From: Aliiroseovarius sp. S1123
GTDB lineage: Bacteria; Pseudomonadota; Alphaproteobacteria; Rhodobacterales; Rhodobacteraceae
Direction: 5' to 3'
DNA: 64,000 nt
Assembly: GCF_023015885.1 (NCBI RefSeq)
Contig: NZ_JALKBE010000007.1
Span: 62,001-126,000 of the forward strand
The notes under the pieces were generated by a model, which saw only the letters and a list, made by a program, of their open reading frames with translations, made no database searches and had not been told where the DNA came from. The position numbers and the translations under genes were made by a program. Of this stretch, positions 18,172-26,988 are shown piece by piece; position 1 is the stretch's first letter, and every line of letters starts with the position of its first letter.

Positions 18172-18846
18172 ATGAAATGGACCTTGCCTAATATCCTGAC
18201 ACTGTCGCGGTTGACTGCAGCCCCGGCCGTGGCGATCATGTTCCTGTATTTTGCCCGCCCGCTGGCGGATTGGCTGGCGCTGATCCTGTTCCTGACGGCC
18301 GCGGCGACGGATTGGCTGGATGGCTATCTGGCGCGCAAGTGGAAGCAGGAAAGCAAGTTGGGCGCGATGCTTGATCCCATTGCCGACAAGGCGATGGTTG
18401 TGATCGCGCTGATGGTGATCGTGGGCTATTCGGATGTCTATTGGACCCCGTGGCTGGTACTGCCCGCCACGGTGATCCTGTTCCGCGAAGTCTTTGTTTC
18501 GGGCCTGCGCGAGTTTTTGGGCGACACGGCGGGCACGCTGAAAGTGACCAAGCTGGCCAAGTGGAAAACCACCGCCCAGATGGTCGCAATCGCGATCCTG
18601 TTCTCCCGTGGTATCTTTGAGCATCATCTTGTGATGGGGTCGTTCGGCATGGACCAAACCATGTTTGATCAGATCATGCTTGGCGATGTCGAGGACGTGA
18701 ACGGTCTGCGCGGCTATTATCACGGGATGATCTGGTCTGGACGTGTTGGGCTGTTCCTATTGTGGCTGGCCGGCCTTCTGACCGTGATCACCGGATGGGA
18801 CTATTTCCGCAAGGCCTTGCCCCATTTGAAAGAGGATGACGCATGA
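18172..18846 (+). CDS. pgsA: CDP-diacylglycerol--glycerol-3-phosphate 3-phosphatidyltransferase
   Basis: Membrane enzyme making phosphatidylglycerophosphate, precursor of phosphatidylglycerol and cardiolipin. The complete CDP-alcohol phosphotransferase signature is present: D47, D50-G51, A54-R55, G64, D68, D72 with canonical spacing. Several hydrophobic segments span the 224 residues. The gene overlaps moaD by 4 nt and follows uvrC closely, an order common in Rhodobacterales. Confidence 0.95.
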   Translation: MKWTLPNILTLSRLTAAPAVAIMFLYFARPLADWLALILFLTAAATDWLDGYLARKWKQESKLGAMLDPIADKAMVVIALMVIVGYSDVYWTPWLVLPATVILFREVFVSGLREFLGDTAGTLKVTKLAKWKTTAQMVAIAILFSRGIFEHHLVMGSFGMDQTMFDQIMLGDVEDVNGLRGYYHGMIWSGRVGLFLLWLAGLLTVITGWDYFRKALPHLKEDDA

Positions 18847-19091
18847 TCGACGTGATGTATTTCGCTTGGGTCCGCGAACGGATCGGCGAGCCGCGCGAGC
18901 GGATCGAGACTTCGGCCGCGACTGTGGCTGAACTGGTCGATGAACTGCGTGCTCGCGAACCGCGCTATGCGGCGGCGTTTGAAGACCTGTCGGCGCTGCG
19001 TGTGGCATTGGATCAAGAGTTATCAGAATTCGATGCCTCGCTGGACGGCGTGCGCGAGGTGGCGTTCTTCCCCCCGATGACGGGCGGCTAA
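18843..19091 (+). CDS. moaD: Molybdopterin synthase sulfur carrier subunit
   Basis: Ubiquitin-fold sulfur carrier, 82 residues, ending in Gly-Gly (FFPPMTGG) where the thiocarboxylate forms. It overlaps pgsA by ATGA and is followed one base later by moaE, its catalytic partner. Together they make molybdopterin from precursor Z/cPMP. The other moa genes are not in this window. Confidence 0.93.
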   Translation: MIDVMYFAWVRERIGEPRERIETSAATVAELVDELRAREPRYAAAFEDLSALRVALDQELSEFDASLDGVREVAFFPPMTGG

Positions 19092-19092
19092 A

Positions 19093-19542
19093 ATGACGGT
19101 TCGTGTTCAAACCGAAAGTTTCGATCAAGGGGCCGAGCTTTCTGGCTTTGCCCAAGGGCGCAGCGATCTGGGCGCGGTTGTCAGTTTTACGGGCATTGTC
19201 CGGGACGAAGCTGGCACGCTGGATCGGATGGAGATCGAGCACTATCCCGGCATGACGGAAAAGGCGATTGCATCCATCGTGGACGAGGCGACGCGCCGCT
19301 GGTCCTTGGCGGATTGTCTGGTGATCCACCGACATGGCCCATTGCGGCCCGGCGACCAGATCATGATGGTGGCCACGGCCTCGGCCCACCGTGTGGCGGC
19401 GTTTGAAGCAGCGGAGTTTCTGATGGACTATCTGAAGTCCCGCGCGCCGTTCTGGAAGAAAGAGTTCACCAAGGATGGAGACACCGATTGGGTGGATGCC
19501 AAGGTGAATGACGAGGACGCTCTGAAACGCTGGGAAGAGTGA
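19093..19542 (+). CDS. moaE: Molybdopterin synthase catalytic subunit
   Basis: Large subunit of molybdopterin synthase, 149 residues. The family's central GAVVSFTGIVRD and the C-terminal catalytic lysine region KSRAPFWKKEF are clear, together with the VIHRHGPL strand. It begins one base after moaD. It converges on pcs. Confidence 0.95.
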   Translation: MTVRVQTESFDQGAELSGFAQGRSDLGAVVSFTGIVRDEAGTLDRMEIEHYPGMTEKAIASIVDEATRRWSLADCLVIHRHGPLRPGDQIMMVATASAHRVAAFEAAEFLMDYLKSRAPFWKKEFTKDGDTDWVDAKVNDEDALKRWEE

Positions 19543-19579
19543 AACCTGGCTCGCGCCTGGCAGGGTATTGCTTTGGCGC

Positions 19580-20272
19580 TTAGGCTTTTTCTGGGATGAT
19601 CTGCTGTGCGATACCGGCACCCAGCAGGTAGATCGAGGTCACAACAAGGCCCCAATGCGCCCAGCTTTCCGGGTGGAAATCGACCCACGCGGCCCATGCC
19701 GCAAATCCGGTCCACGCCAAGGCCATTGGCAGGCTGACCGGGCGCCAGCGTTCGGTGCGTACGGGGTGAATGAACTTCAGGGGTAGGAACATGGCGAATG
19801 CAATGGCGGTCACCAGCGCGGTCATGACCCAGAAATTTGGCTCGGTCGCGAACAGCACCAAGATGACCATGTTCCAGCAGCCGGGGAAGCCCGAGAAGCT
19901 GTTGTCCTTGGTCTTCATCCGCGTATCTGCAAAGTACACAACGCTGGCAAAGGTGATCACGATGATTGCAAACCAGCCGGTCCAGCCGGGCATCAGACCC
20001 GATTTGAACAGCGCATAGGCTGGGATGAACACATAAGTCAGATAGTCGATGATCAGGTCCATCAACACGCCATCATATTGCGGCGCATTGACCTTGACCT
20101 GATAGCGGCGCGCCAGAGGTCCGTCGATCCCGTCCACGATGAAGGCAACCACCAACCACAGGAACATCAGCCCCCATTTCTCGTCTACGGCAGCAAGCAT
20201 CGCCAGCATGGCAAAAACGGCTCCGGTTGCAGTCAACAGATGGACGAGCAGGGCTTTGGTCTGAATATTCAT
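19580..20272 (-). CDS. pcs: Phosphatidylcholine synthase
   Basis: Membrane enzyme that condenses CDP-diacylglycerol with choline in one step, a pathway found in several alphaproteobacteria. The CDP-alcohol phosphotransferase motif is D47, D50-G51, A54-R55, G68, D72, D76. The 12-residue gap between AR and G is longer than in PgsA and matches the Pcs form I know from rhizobia (DGxDGPxAR...VQV). About eight hydrophobic segments fill 230 residues. Substrate choice is inferred from this motif and overall similarity. Confidence 0.9.
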   Translation of the reverse strand: MNIQTKALLVHLLTATGAVFAMLAMLAAVDEKWGLMFLWLVVAFIVDGIDGPLARRYQVKVNAPQYDGVLMDLIIDYLTYVFIPAYALFKSGLMPGWTGWFAIIVITFASVVYFADTRMKTKDNSFSGFPGCWNMVILVLFATEPNFWVMTALVTAIAFAMFLPLKFIHPVRTERWRPVSLPMALAWTGFAAWAAWVDFHPESWAHWGLVVTSIYLLGAGIAQQIIPEKA

Positions 20273-20350
20273 CCGCGCTTTGTGCCGGAAAACCGCTCAG
20301 GTGGAAAGGCGAAAAGCTGTGGCATGTCTGAGCGGAGGCCCGCGCGGGCG

Positions 20351-21286
20351 TCAGGCGCGGGGATGCGCGGCGTTATAGACGTCGACCAGCCTTGACGTAT
20401 CAAGGGCGGTATAGCCTTGCGTCGTCGACAGGCTGGCATGGCCCAGAAGCTCTTGTATGGCGCGCAGATCCCCGCCCGAGGCCAGAAGATGCGTAGCAAA
20501 GCTGTGGCGCAGCGCGTGGGGCGTGGCCGTGGCCGGCAGGCCCAGTTGCAGGCGCACCTGCTGCATCATCTTTTGCACCTGACGTGCCCCCAGCGCCCCA
20601 CCGCGCACGCCGCGAAACAGCGGAAGGTCCGGGGCTTCGGGGTGGGGGCAAAGGGCGCGATAGGCCTCGACCGCGTCGCGTGCGGCAGGCAGGACGGGAA
20701 CCAGCCGTTCCTTGTTGCCTTTGCCGCGAATGCGCAGAGCTTCGCCAAGCGGGGCATCGGCGCAAGTCAGGCCAAGCGCTTCCGAGATGCGCAGACCGCA
20801 GCCGTACAGAAGTGTCACAACCGCCAGATCCCGCGCACCGACCCAGTCATGGCGCGATTGCAGCGGGGCGGTGTCACGCACAGCCTGCGCTGCATCGGGC
20901 GACAGCGGGCGGGGGAGTTTCTTGGCGAATTTCGGGCTGCGCGTTGACAGAACAGCGGTGGCGTCAAATCCGTCCTGTTCGCTGAGCCAGCTGTAAAAGC
21001 TTTTGACCGCTGACAGTGCCCGCGCCAAGCTGCGCGTGCCAATGCCGCGCGCGCGCTCGGACGCCATCCATGCCCGCATGTCGCTGATTGTCACACGGGC
21101 CAGCGCGCCGCGTCCGGCCTCGCCGCCCAGATGGGTGGCCATGAAAGCCAGATAACCGCCAATATCGGCCTGATAGGCTTTGATTGTATTTTCAGAGGCA
21201 GCATCCAGCGCGCGCTTATGGTCCAGAAACAGCACCAGTGCGTCCCGCGTTCCGGGTGGAATTTGGAGAGATCCCCCGCGGCTCAT
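20351..21286 (-). CDS. xerC: Tyrosine recombinase XerC
   Basis: Site-specific recombinase that, with XerD, resolves chromosome dimers at dif. All catalytic positions are present: Arg166 in GCGLRISEA, Lys189 in GKGNKER, His257 and Arg260 in HALRH, His283 in LGHASL and nucleophile Tyr292 in GYTALD. The N-terminal SAM-like core domain covers about 1-115. Length 311 residues. It overlaps the DUF484 gene by 4 nt; DUF484-xerC coupling is widespread in proteobacteria and supports XerC over XerD or a phage integrase. Confidence 0.93.
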   Translation of the reverse strand: MSRGGSLQIPPGTRDALVLFLDHKRALDAASENTIKAYQADIGGYLAFMATHLGGEAGRGALARVTISDMRAWMASERARGIGTRSLARALSAVKSFYSWLSEQDGFDATAVLSTRSPKFAKKLPRPLSPDAAQAVRDTAPLQSRHDWVGARDLAVVTLLYGCGLRISEALGLTCADAPLGEALRIRGKGNKERLVPVLPAARDAVEAYRALCPHPEAPDLPLFRGVRGGALGARQVQKMMQQVRLQLGLPATATPHALRHSFATHLLASGGDLRAIQELLGHASLSTTQGYTALDTSRLVDVYNAAHPRA

Positions 21287-21990
21287 GACAGCCAGCGGCG
21301 CATCACGCGTTCAAAGACGCCCCCGAAGAATTCCAGCAGGTCCGTGCCCTGTCCGGGGCGGAATTGGGACAAGTCTTCGGCACCCAGAACCAGCATGCCG
21401 GGAAGCCGCCCTTCGCCCAGATCCAAGACGATGCAAGCCTCGGAGCGTATCCAGAACCCGCAGTCGCCATAGATGTCGGGATCTTTTTCATGCATCTGCC
21501 GTAGGAAAACGGTGCGCCGATCCGGTCCGGCGGCCTGCCCGAGATACTCGTCGATAAACCCGGCGGGCGTCGTCGAAATCACGGACCCCAAACGATCAAG
21601 CGCTGCCTCTTTGGTGTCCTGCTCGGTCTCCAGAACAAGGCGGATGCAGTCGATTTTCAGCGTCTCGGTGACCTCGCTATCCAAATCCTTCATGAAGGCG
21701 GCAAAATCGGTGGGGTCCAGCATGCGCAGCACGGCGCGGTGGATCAGCGCCACGCCCGAGACGTTTTCATAGGCCGCTGCCACAACAGAACGGTGCGTGT
21801 TTTCCAGCCGCCCCAATCGATCGCTTAGCCGGTCCATCGCAGCGCCGCGCAGGTCGACGATATTCGTCCCCATCTGACGTTCATGCGCGTTGACCAAGGC
21901 ATTCATAATATCTTGGTCGTTCAATATAGTCTCTGGCTGCGCGATCAGGTGCGCGCGTAGATCGTCATCCAGTGCCGGGGAACTGCTCAT
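21283..21990 (-). CDS. DUF484 family protein
   Basis: DUF484 protein of 235 residues, a predicted cytosolic GAF-like fold of unknown function. The N-terminus (LDDDLRAHLIAQPETILND) and the later ENVSGVALIHRAVLRM fit the family. The C-terminal part has GARDLSQFRPGQG-like residues seen in GAF-type domains. It is translationally coupled to xerC. No catalytic residue is evident. Confidence 0.85.
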   Translation of the reverse strand: MSSSPALDDDLRAHLIAQPETILNDQDIMNALVNAHERQMGTNIVDLRGAAMDRLSDRLGRLENTHRSVVAAAYENVSGVALIHRAVLRMLDPTDFAAFMKDLDSEVTETLKIDCIRLVLETEQDTKEAALDRLGSVISTTPAGFIDEYLGQAAGPDRRTVFLRQMHEKDPDIYGDCGFWIRSEACIVLDLGEGRLPGMLVLGAEDLSQFRPGQGTDLLEFFGGVFERVMRRWLS

Positions 21991-22073
21991 GGCTGCCTCG
22001 ATGTTTTTTGTCGTTTTCGAGATGCTACACCAAGCAGGCGGCTGATGTCCAAAAAACGGACATGTGCCTGAAA

Positions 22074-22097
22074 TAGAAAAGGGGGCCGTGGCCCCCT
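22074..22097 (-). terminator. Rho-independent terminator of fsa
   Basis: GGGGGCC-GT-GGCCCCC at 22081-22096 is a perfect 7-bp stem. On the minus strand it is followed by TTTTC, placing it about 30 bases downstream of the aldolase stop. Confidence 0.85.
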
Positions 22098-22124
22098 CGT
22101 CACATGCTTTTATACAAGACCTGC

Positions 22125-22778
22125 TTACAGGATCTTGATGTCAGCAGCTTTGATGTCCGCCAGGAACGCATCCAGACCGTTGTCGGTCAGAACGTGTTTC
22201 GCCATCGCCTGAATGACCGAGGGCGGAGCCGTGGCAACGTCCGCGCCAACCAAAGCAGCGTCTTTCATGTGGTTCACGTTGCGGATCGAGGCAGCCAGGA
22301 TCTGCGTGTCGAACATGTAGTTGTCATAGATGGTGCGGATGTCTTCGATCAGCTCCATTCCATCCAGGTTGATGTCGTCCAGACGACCGATGAAGGGCGA
22401 GATGAAGGTCGCGCCAGCTTTCGCTGCCAGCAGCGCTTGGTTGGCCGAGAAGCACAGCGTCACGTTGACCATGGTGCCTTCGTCCGACAGGGTCTTACAG
22501 GCTTTCAGCCCGTCCCAAGTCAGCGGCACTTTTACCGCGATGTTGTCGGCGATCTTGGCCAGCTTGCGGCCTTCGGCGATCATGGTGTCGGCGTCGACGG
22601 CGGTGACCTCGGCCGAGACGGGGCCGTCCACGATGTCACAGATCTCTTTCGTGACGTCGATGATGTCGCGGCCCGACTTTTTGATGATCGAGGGGTTGGT
22701 GGTCACACCGTCCACCATGCCAAGGTCGTTCAGTTCCTTGATGGCGTCGATGTCGGCGGTATCTGCAAAGAATTTCAT
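22125..22778 (-). CDS. fsa: Fructose-6-phosphate aldolase / small transaldolase
   Basis: Class I aldolase of the small transaldolase (TalC/FSA) group, 217 residues. The Schiff-base Lys83 lies in [22 protein letters not shown] (23-32) and [13 protein letters not shown] are typical of the group. It either cleaves fructose 6-phosphate or acts as transaldolase in the pentose phosphate pathway; sequence alone does not decide. It is divergent from priA and ends with a strong hairpin terminator. Confidence 0.88.
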   Translation of the reverse strand: MKFFADTADIDAIKELNDLGMVDGVTTNPSIIKKSGRDIIDVTKEICDIVDGPVSAEVTAVDADTMIAEGRKLAKIADNIAVKVPLTWDGLKACKTLSDEGTMVNVTLCFSANQALLAAKAGATFISPFIGRLDDINLDGMELIEDIRTIYDNYMFDTQILAASIRNVNHMKDAALVGADVATAPPSVIQAMAKHVLTDNGLDAFLADIKAADIKIL

Positions 22779-22879
22779 GTGCGCGTATCCTGCGGAAGTT
22801 TGCGTTTGCGCTCTCTTACCCCATGGGCGCGCGGGCAGAAAGCCCTTATGCTAAGTCCGACGACTGGGAATCTGACCTT

Positions 22880-25075
22880 ATGAGTGACATCGAGCAGTTT
22901 CCAGCAGGTGCAAGGGTCGGCGTTCTGACCGCCCAACCGCTGGACCGAATCCTGACATATCGCGCGCCCGAAGGGGGCTGCGTGCAGGGCGACTATGTCG
23001 AGGTGCCGCTTGGTCCGCGCAAAGTGTTGGGTGTCGTCTGGGGGCCGGGCGAGGGGGGCTTTGATGCCTCGAAACTGCGCGCCGTGATCCGGGTGCTGGA
23101 CGTGGCGCCCATGCGATCCGAGATGGCCGAGTTCCTGACCCGCGTGGGCGACTATACCCTGACCCCGATGTCCCAGATGCTGCGCTTGGCTACCCGCGCG
23201 CCGGGACTGTCTGATCCGCCCTCGATGCGCAAGGTGCTGAAGGCTTCCGGCCATCGCCCCAACCGCCTGACCGATGCGCGTGCCAAGGTGATGGATGTGC
23301 TGATGGATCAGCCGGGTGTCGGATTTACGCAGAAAGAACTGGCCGATCTGGCGGGCGTCAGCGGGTCCGTTGTGAAAGGCTTGGTAAAGCTGGGCGCGAT
23401 TCGCGAAGAGGACACGCCGCGCGACATGCCGTACCCGAGGCTCGATCCTGCGCTGCCGGGAAAAGAACTGACCGAGGATCAGGCTGCTGCCGCCAAGCAA
23501 CTGACCGACGGCGTGCGCTCTGGCCGCTACGGCACCACCCTTCTGCGCGGCGTCACAGGCGCGGGCAAAACCGAGGTCTATCTGGAAGCCGTCGCCGCCT
23601 GTCTGCGCAAGGGGCGTCAGGCGCTGGTGCTGCTGCCGGAAATCGCCCTGACCGCCGAGTTCCTGAAACGGGTCGAGGAACGCTTTGGCGCCCGTCCCGC
23701 AGAATGGCATTCCGGTGTCACAATGACCGAACGTCGCCGCTGCTGGCGCATGGTCGGGCAGGGCGAGGCGCAGCTGGTGGTCGGTGCGCGATCCGCGCTT
23801 TACTTGCCCTTCCGCGACCTCGGGCTGATCATTGTCGATGAGGAGCACGACAGTTCCTACAAACAGGAAGACGGGGTGCTGTATTCAGCCCGCGACATGG
23901 CGGTGATGCGGGCCTCCATTTGCGATGCGCAAGTAGTGCTGGCCTCGGCCACGCCGTCGCTGGAAACATGGGCCAATTGCGAGGCAGGAAAGTACAAACG
24001 GATTGAGCTGACCAGCCGCTATGGCCCAGCCGTCATGCCCGAGATGCGCGCGATTGATATGCGGCAGGAAGACCTGCCCGCGCAAAGCTGGATCTCGCCC
24101 ACCCTGAAGGCCGCCGTGCGGTTGCGCATTGCGCGGGGCGAACAATCGCTTCTGTTCATCAACCGCCGTGGCTATGCACCCGTTACCACGTGCCGCGCCT
24201 GCGGGCACCAGATCGGCTGCGATCATTGCGATGCGCGGATGGTTGAACATCGCTTCCAAAAACGCCTCGTCTGCCACCAATGCGGCGAGACGAAACCGAT
24301 GCCCGAGGCCTGCCCGGAATGCGAGGTCGAGGGCAAGCTTGCCCCCGTCGGCCCCGGCGTCGAACGGCTTGCCGAGGAGGTCACAGCCGCCTTCCCCGAT
24401 GCGCGTATCGCGGTGCTGTCCTCGGACCTGTTTGGATCGGCCCGCGCCCTGAAAGCGCAGATCGAGCTGATTGCCGAGGGCGGGGCGGACATCATCATCG
24501 GCACGCAACTGGTCGCCAAGGGGCACAACTTCCCTAAACTGACTTTGGTAGGCGTGATCGACGCGGATCTTGGCTTGCAAGGCTCTGACCTGCGCGCCGC
24601 CGAGCGCACGTTCCAACTGATCCGGCAAGTCGCGGGACGGGCAGGGCGGGCGGAGGTGCCAGGCGTGGCTTTGCTGCAAACCTTCCAACCAGAGCACCCG
24701 GTGATCCGCGCGATCTTGGCGGGCAAGGAAGAGCAGTTCTGGAAAGCCGAAGCGGGCGAGCGCCAAGCCGCAGGCGTGCCGCCCTATGGGCGTCTGGCGG
24801 GCATCGTCCTGTCCTCGCCCGATATTCAAGCGGTGTTTGATCTGGGCGCGGAAATGGCCCGACGGCCCGAGCCGCTGACCCAAATTGGCGCGCAACTTTT
24901 CGGCCCCGCGCCCGCACCCATCGCCCGCGTGCGCGGCCGCCACCGTGTGCGCCTGCTGGTGAAGGCCGAGAAAACCGCCCCCATCCAAGCCGCCCTAAAA
25001 CGCTGGCTGGCTCAGTTTCCGATTAAGGGGGACATGCGGGTGTCCGTGGATATTGATCCGCAGAGTTTTTATTGA
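22880..25075 (+). CDS. priA: Primosomal protein N' (replication restart helicase)
   Basis: Superfamily 2 helicase that reloads the replisome at stalled forks. Walker A GVTGAGKTE is near residue 225, the DEEH box (VDEEHDSSYKQ) near 320, and the zinc-binding cysteines (CRACG, CDHC, CHQCG, CPEC) around 437-480. The C-terminal helicase motifs include GTQLVAKGHNFP and QVAGRAGRAE. Length from MSDIEQF is 731 residues, normal for PriA; the frame is open upstream to 22823 but without homology. Confidence 0.95.
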   Translation: MSDIEQFPAGARVGVLTAQPLDRILTYRAPEGGCVQGDYVEVPLGPRKVLGVVWGPGEGGFDASKLRAVIRVLDVAPMRSEMAEFLTRVGDYTLTPMSQMLRLATRAPGLSDPPSMRKVLKASGHRPNRLTDARAKVMDVLMDQPGVGFTQKELADLAGVSGSVVKGLVKLGAIREEDTPRDMPYPRLDPALPGKELTEDQAAAAKQLTDGVRSGRYGTTLLRGVTGAGKTEVYLEAVAACLRKGRQALVLLPEIALTAEFLKRVEERFGARPAEWHSGVTMTERRRCWRMVGQGEAQLVVGARSALYLPFRDLGLIIVDEEHDSSYKQEDGVLYSARDMAVMRASICDAQVVLASATPSLETWANCEAGKYKRIELTSRYGPAVMPEMRAIDMRQEDLPAQSWISPTLKAAVRLRIARGEQSLLFINRRGYAPVTTCRACGHQIGCDHCDARMVEHRFQKRLVCHQCGETKPMPEACPECEVEGKLAPVGPGVERLAEEVTAAFPDARIAVLSSDLFGSARALKAQIELIAEGGADIIIGTQLVAKGHNFPKLTLVGVIDADLGLQGSDLRAAERTFQLIRQVAGRAGRAEVPGVALLQTFQPEHPVIRAILAGKEEQFWKAEAGERQAAGVPPYGRLAGIVLSSPDIQAVFDLGAEMARRPEPLTQIGAQLFGPAPAPIARVRGRHRVRLLVKAEKTAPIQAALKRWLAQFPIKGDMRVSVDIDPQSFY

Positions 25076-25204
25076 GAGGTGGCGGGTATGTGGGACAAAG
25101 CCATCCATCCCGGAATATAATAAATGACCTCAAACGCGCGAGTTTGACCTTGTGGAGATATGCCCACACTATCCGAATGGATCGACAGTAAACGAGCTGG
25201 AGCC

Positions 25205-25720
25205 ATGAGAATTACAACCAGACTAGCATCAGACGAAAGCGATTATGAACAAGCGCGCGACCTATGTCGTCAGTGGCTCGATTGGCATTGGAAGAACTAT
25301 CCGACCGACTGGCCAGCCGAAGGAAACCCGATGGACCCGGGGCGTTTCGCAGTAATACTTGATGATCTCCCTTCGCTTCACGCAAGGCCCAGTGGCGGTA
25401 TTCTGGTCGCTTCGCTCAAGGATCAACCCGTTGGATGCGTTATGTATAATAAAGCAAGTGCCGGTGTCGCTGAGTTCAACCGAATGTTTGTGTCCGAGAA
25501 TGGCCGCGGGTACGGAGTTGGGCGCCGTCTCTTAGAGCATATGTTCGAGCAAATGATCCAAGATGGTTATCAAAAAGTGATCTTCTCATCCGCAAACTTC
25601 CTGACACATGCCAAAGCGATGTACGAGGCCGCTGGATTCACTGACATCCCCCATCCTGAGCATTTCCCCGACCAATGGCGTCCCTATGTTTACTTCATGG
25701 AACGTACGCTCGTGGAATGA
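25205..25720 (+). CDS. GNAT-family N-acetyltransferase
   Basis: Acetyl-CoA-dependent acetyltransferase, about 171 residues. The acetyl-CoA-binding segment is FNRMFVSENGRGYGVGRRLL (R/Q-x-x-G-x-G/A pattern as RGYGVG), followed by LTHAKAMYEAAGF. Substrate unknown. The start is uncertain: ATG at 25205 after GGAG, or ATG at 25160 in the same frame. Codon use is visibly more AT-rich than in priA and the YeeE gene on either side, suggesting recent transfer. Confidence 0.8.
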   Translation: MRITTRLASDESDYEQARDLCRQWLDWHWKNYPTDWPAEGNPMDPGRFAVILDDLPSLHARPSGGILVASLKDQPVGCVMYNKASAGVAEFNRMFVSENGRGYGVGRRLLEHMFEQMIQDGYQKVIFSSANFLTHAKAMYEAAGFTDIPHPEHFPDQWRPYVYFMERTLVE

Positions 25721-25787
25721 AAACAGCTCTTCGTTTAGCCAGTAGCCTTGATCAGATTGGGCTTACAGCCGACCTGTGCTTTGATCG

Positions 25788-26855
25788 TCACTCCGCCGCG
25801 ACCCCAACAGCCCCGCGCTGATCCACCAGCGCGTCCGTTACCATCGCGCCGATCCACATGCACAGAAGGGCAAGCCATGCGGTGCCGACGAAGATCGAGC
25901 CGCCCGTGACGCCAGCGCCGATGGCGCAGCCGCCAGCCAGCATGGCGCCGAAGCCCATCAGGACCGCGCCGGTCATCGAGCGGCGCATGTTGGCCTCGCC
26001 CTCGAACCCTTGGAACTTGAACTCGCCGGTCAGCCAGCTGGCGACGAAAGCCCCGATGACGACGCCGGGGACAAGGCCCACGTCGAACTCCAACACCGGG
26101 TCCGAGACGAGGAAGAACATCAGCGTGTTGGCGGACGGGCCCGAGAATGTGGCCGAGGTGACGGACACAGGGTCAAACGCCGCAAGCGACAATTGGTAGG
26201 TCAGCACCCAGCCAAGCGCCACGGCGAAGCCGACGCCCGAGCCAAAGATCAAGCGGCGGGGACCAAGGCCTGCCTTGCGGGCGATCACGATAGCCAAAAC
26301 GGCGGTCATCAGCCCCAGTGCAAGTCCCGCCCATTCCGGGACGCCGATCAGCGTCAGAAGGTTTACGTTCACGCCGCCCTCGGTCATCCACAGGCGGGCG
26401 AGGGTGTCGCGGGTGGGGGCAAGCCATCCGTGCAAGCTCATCTGTGCGACCACCGCGAAGATCAGGCCCGACACTACGGACCGCAGGTTCCCTGTGGCGG
26501 CCAGCACCAGCAGACGTCCAGAGCAGCCGCGCGCCAGCACCATGCCGACCCCGAACAACAGCCCGCCGATGATTGCGCCTGACCAGCTGCCGGTGACGGC
26601 CATCATGCGGGCGTCCTCGGGGCGCATCAGGCCCATCAACGTCGCGCCCTGCACCCAGACCACAGCGGTCGAGAAAGTCAGAAGCCACACCGCGACCGAG
26701 GCGTCCATCATCCGCCGCGCGAACTCGACCGCAGCGGCGCGCAGGCAAAAGCGCGAGCGTTGCGCCGACACGCCAAAGACGATGCCGGTGATCAGGCCGA
26801 ACAGGGCGGCGGTCGGGTTCTCTCCGATACGGTCGATCAGGGGGACGATGTCCAT
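25788..26855 (-). CDS. YeeE/YedE family sulfur (thiosulfate) transporter
   Basis: Polytopic membrane protein of the YeeE/YedE (TsuA-like) family, 355 residues with about ten hydrophobic segments. Conserved cysteines known to pass thiosulfate in TsuA occur as RSRFCLR (Cys37), ARGCSGR (Cys111) and AGGCAIGAG (Cys310). AAGGAG lies 6 nt before the chosen ATG at 26855; an upstream Met at 26870 has none. No rhodanese or TusA gene is adjacent. Divergent from an MFS gene across a region with an FNR-like box. Confidence 0.85.
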   Translation of the reverse strand: MDIVPLIDRIGENPTAALFGLITGIVFGVSAQRSRFCLRAAAVEFARRMMDASVAVWLLTFSTAVVWVQGATLMGLMRPEDARMMAVTGSWSGAIIGGLLFGVGMVLARGCSGRLLVLAATGNLRSVVSGLIFAVVAQMSLHGWLAPTRDTLARLWMTEGGVNVNLLTLIGVPEWAGLALGLMTAVLAIVIARKAGLGPRRLIFGSGVGFAVALGWVLTYQLSLAAFDPVSVTSATFSGPSANTLMFFLVSDPVLEFDVGLVPGVVIGAFVASWLTGEFKFQGFEGEANMRRSMTGAVLMGFGAMLAGGCAIGAGVTGGSIFVGTAWLALLCMWIGAMVTDALVDQRGAVGVAAE

Positions 26856-26906
26856 TGGGGGCTCCTTCAAGTTGGCGCAGTTTTAGCGACATCGCTGCGC
26901 GCCACC

Positions 26907-26920
26907 TTGACCTATGTCAG
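26907..26920. promoter_or_regulatory. FNR/CRP-like box TTGAC-N4-GTCAG
   Basis: TTGACCTATGTCAG is one base from the TTGAC-N4-GTCAA dyad bound by FnrL/DNR-type regulators. It lies about 52 bp upstream of the YeeE gene start and 69 bp upstream of the MFS gene. A second dyad, GCATT-TGTG-AATGC, is at 26931-26944. Function is inferred from position and pattern only. Confidence 0.4.
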
Positions 26921-26988
26921 AAACGTATTTGCATTTGTGAATGCGATTTACGCTCGCAATGCGCGGTGTTCAGGCGTAATGCAGGCGG

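Noticed and set aside
20273-20350. GCCCGCGCGGGC palindrome after xerC as terminator
   Set aside because: No T run on either side; probably composition of the high-GC gap.
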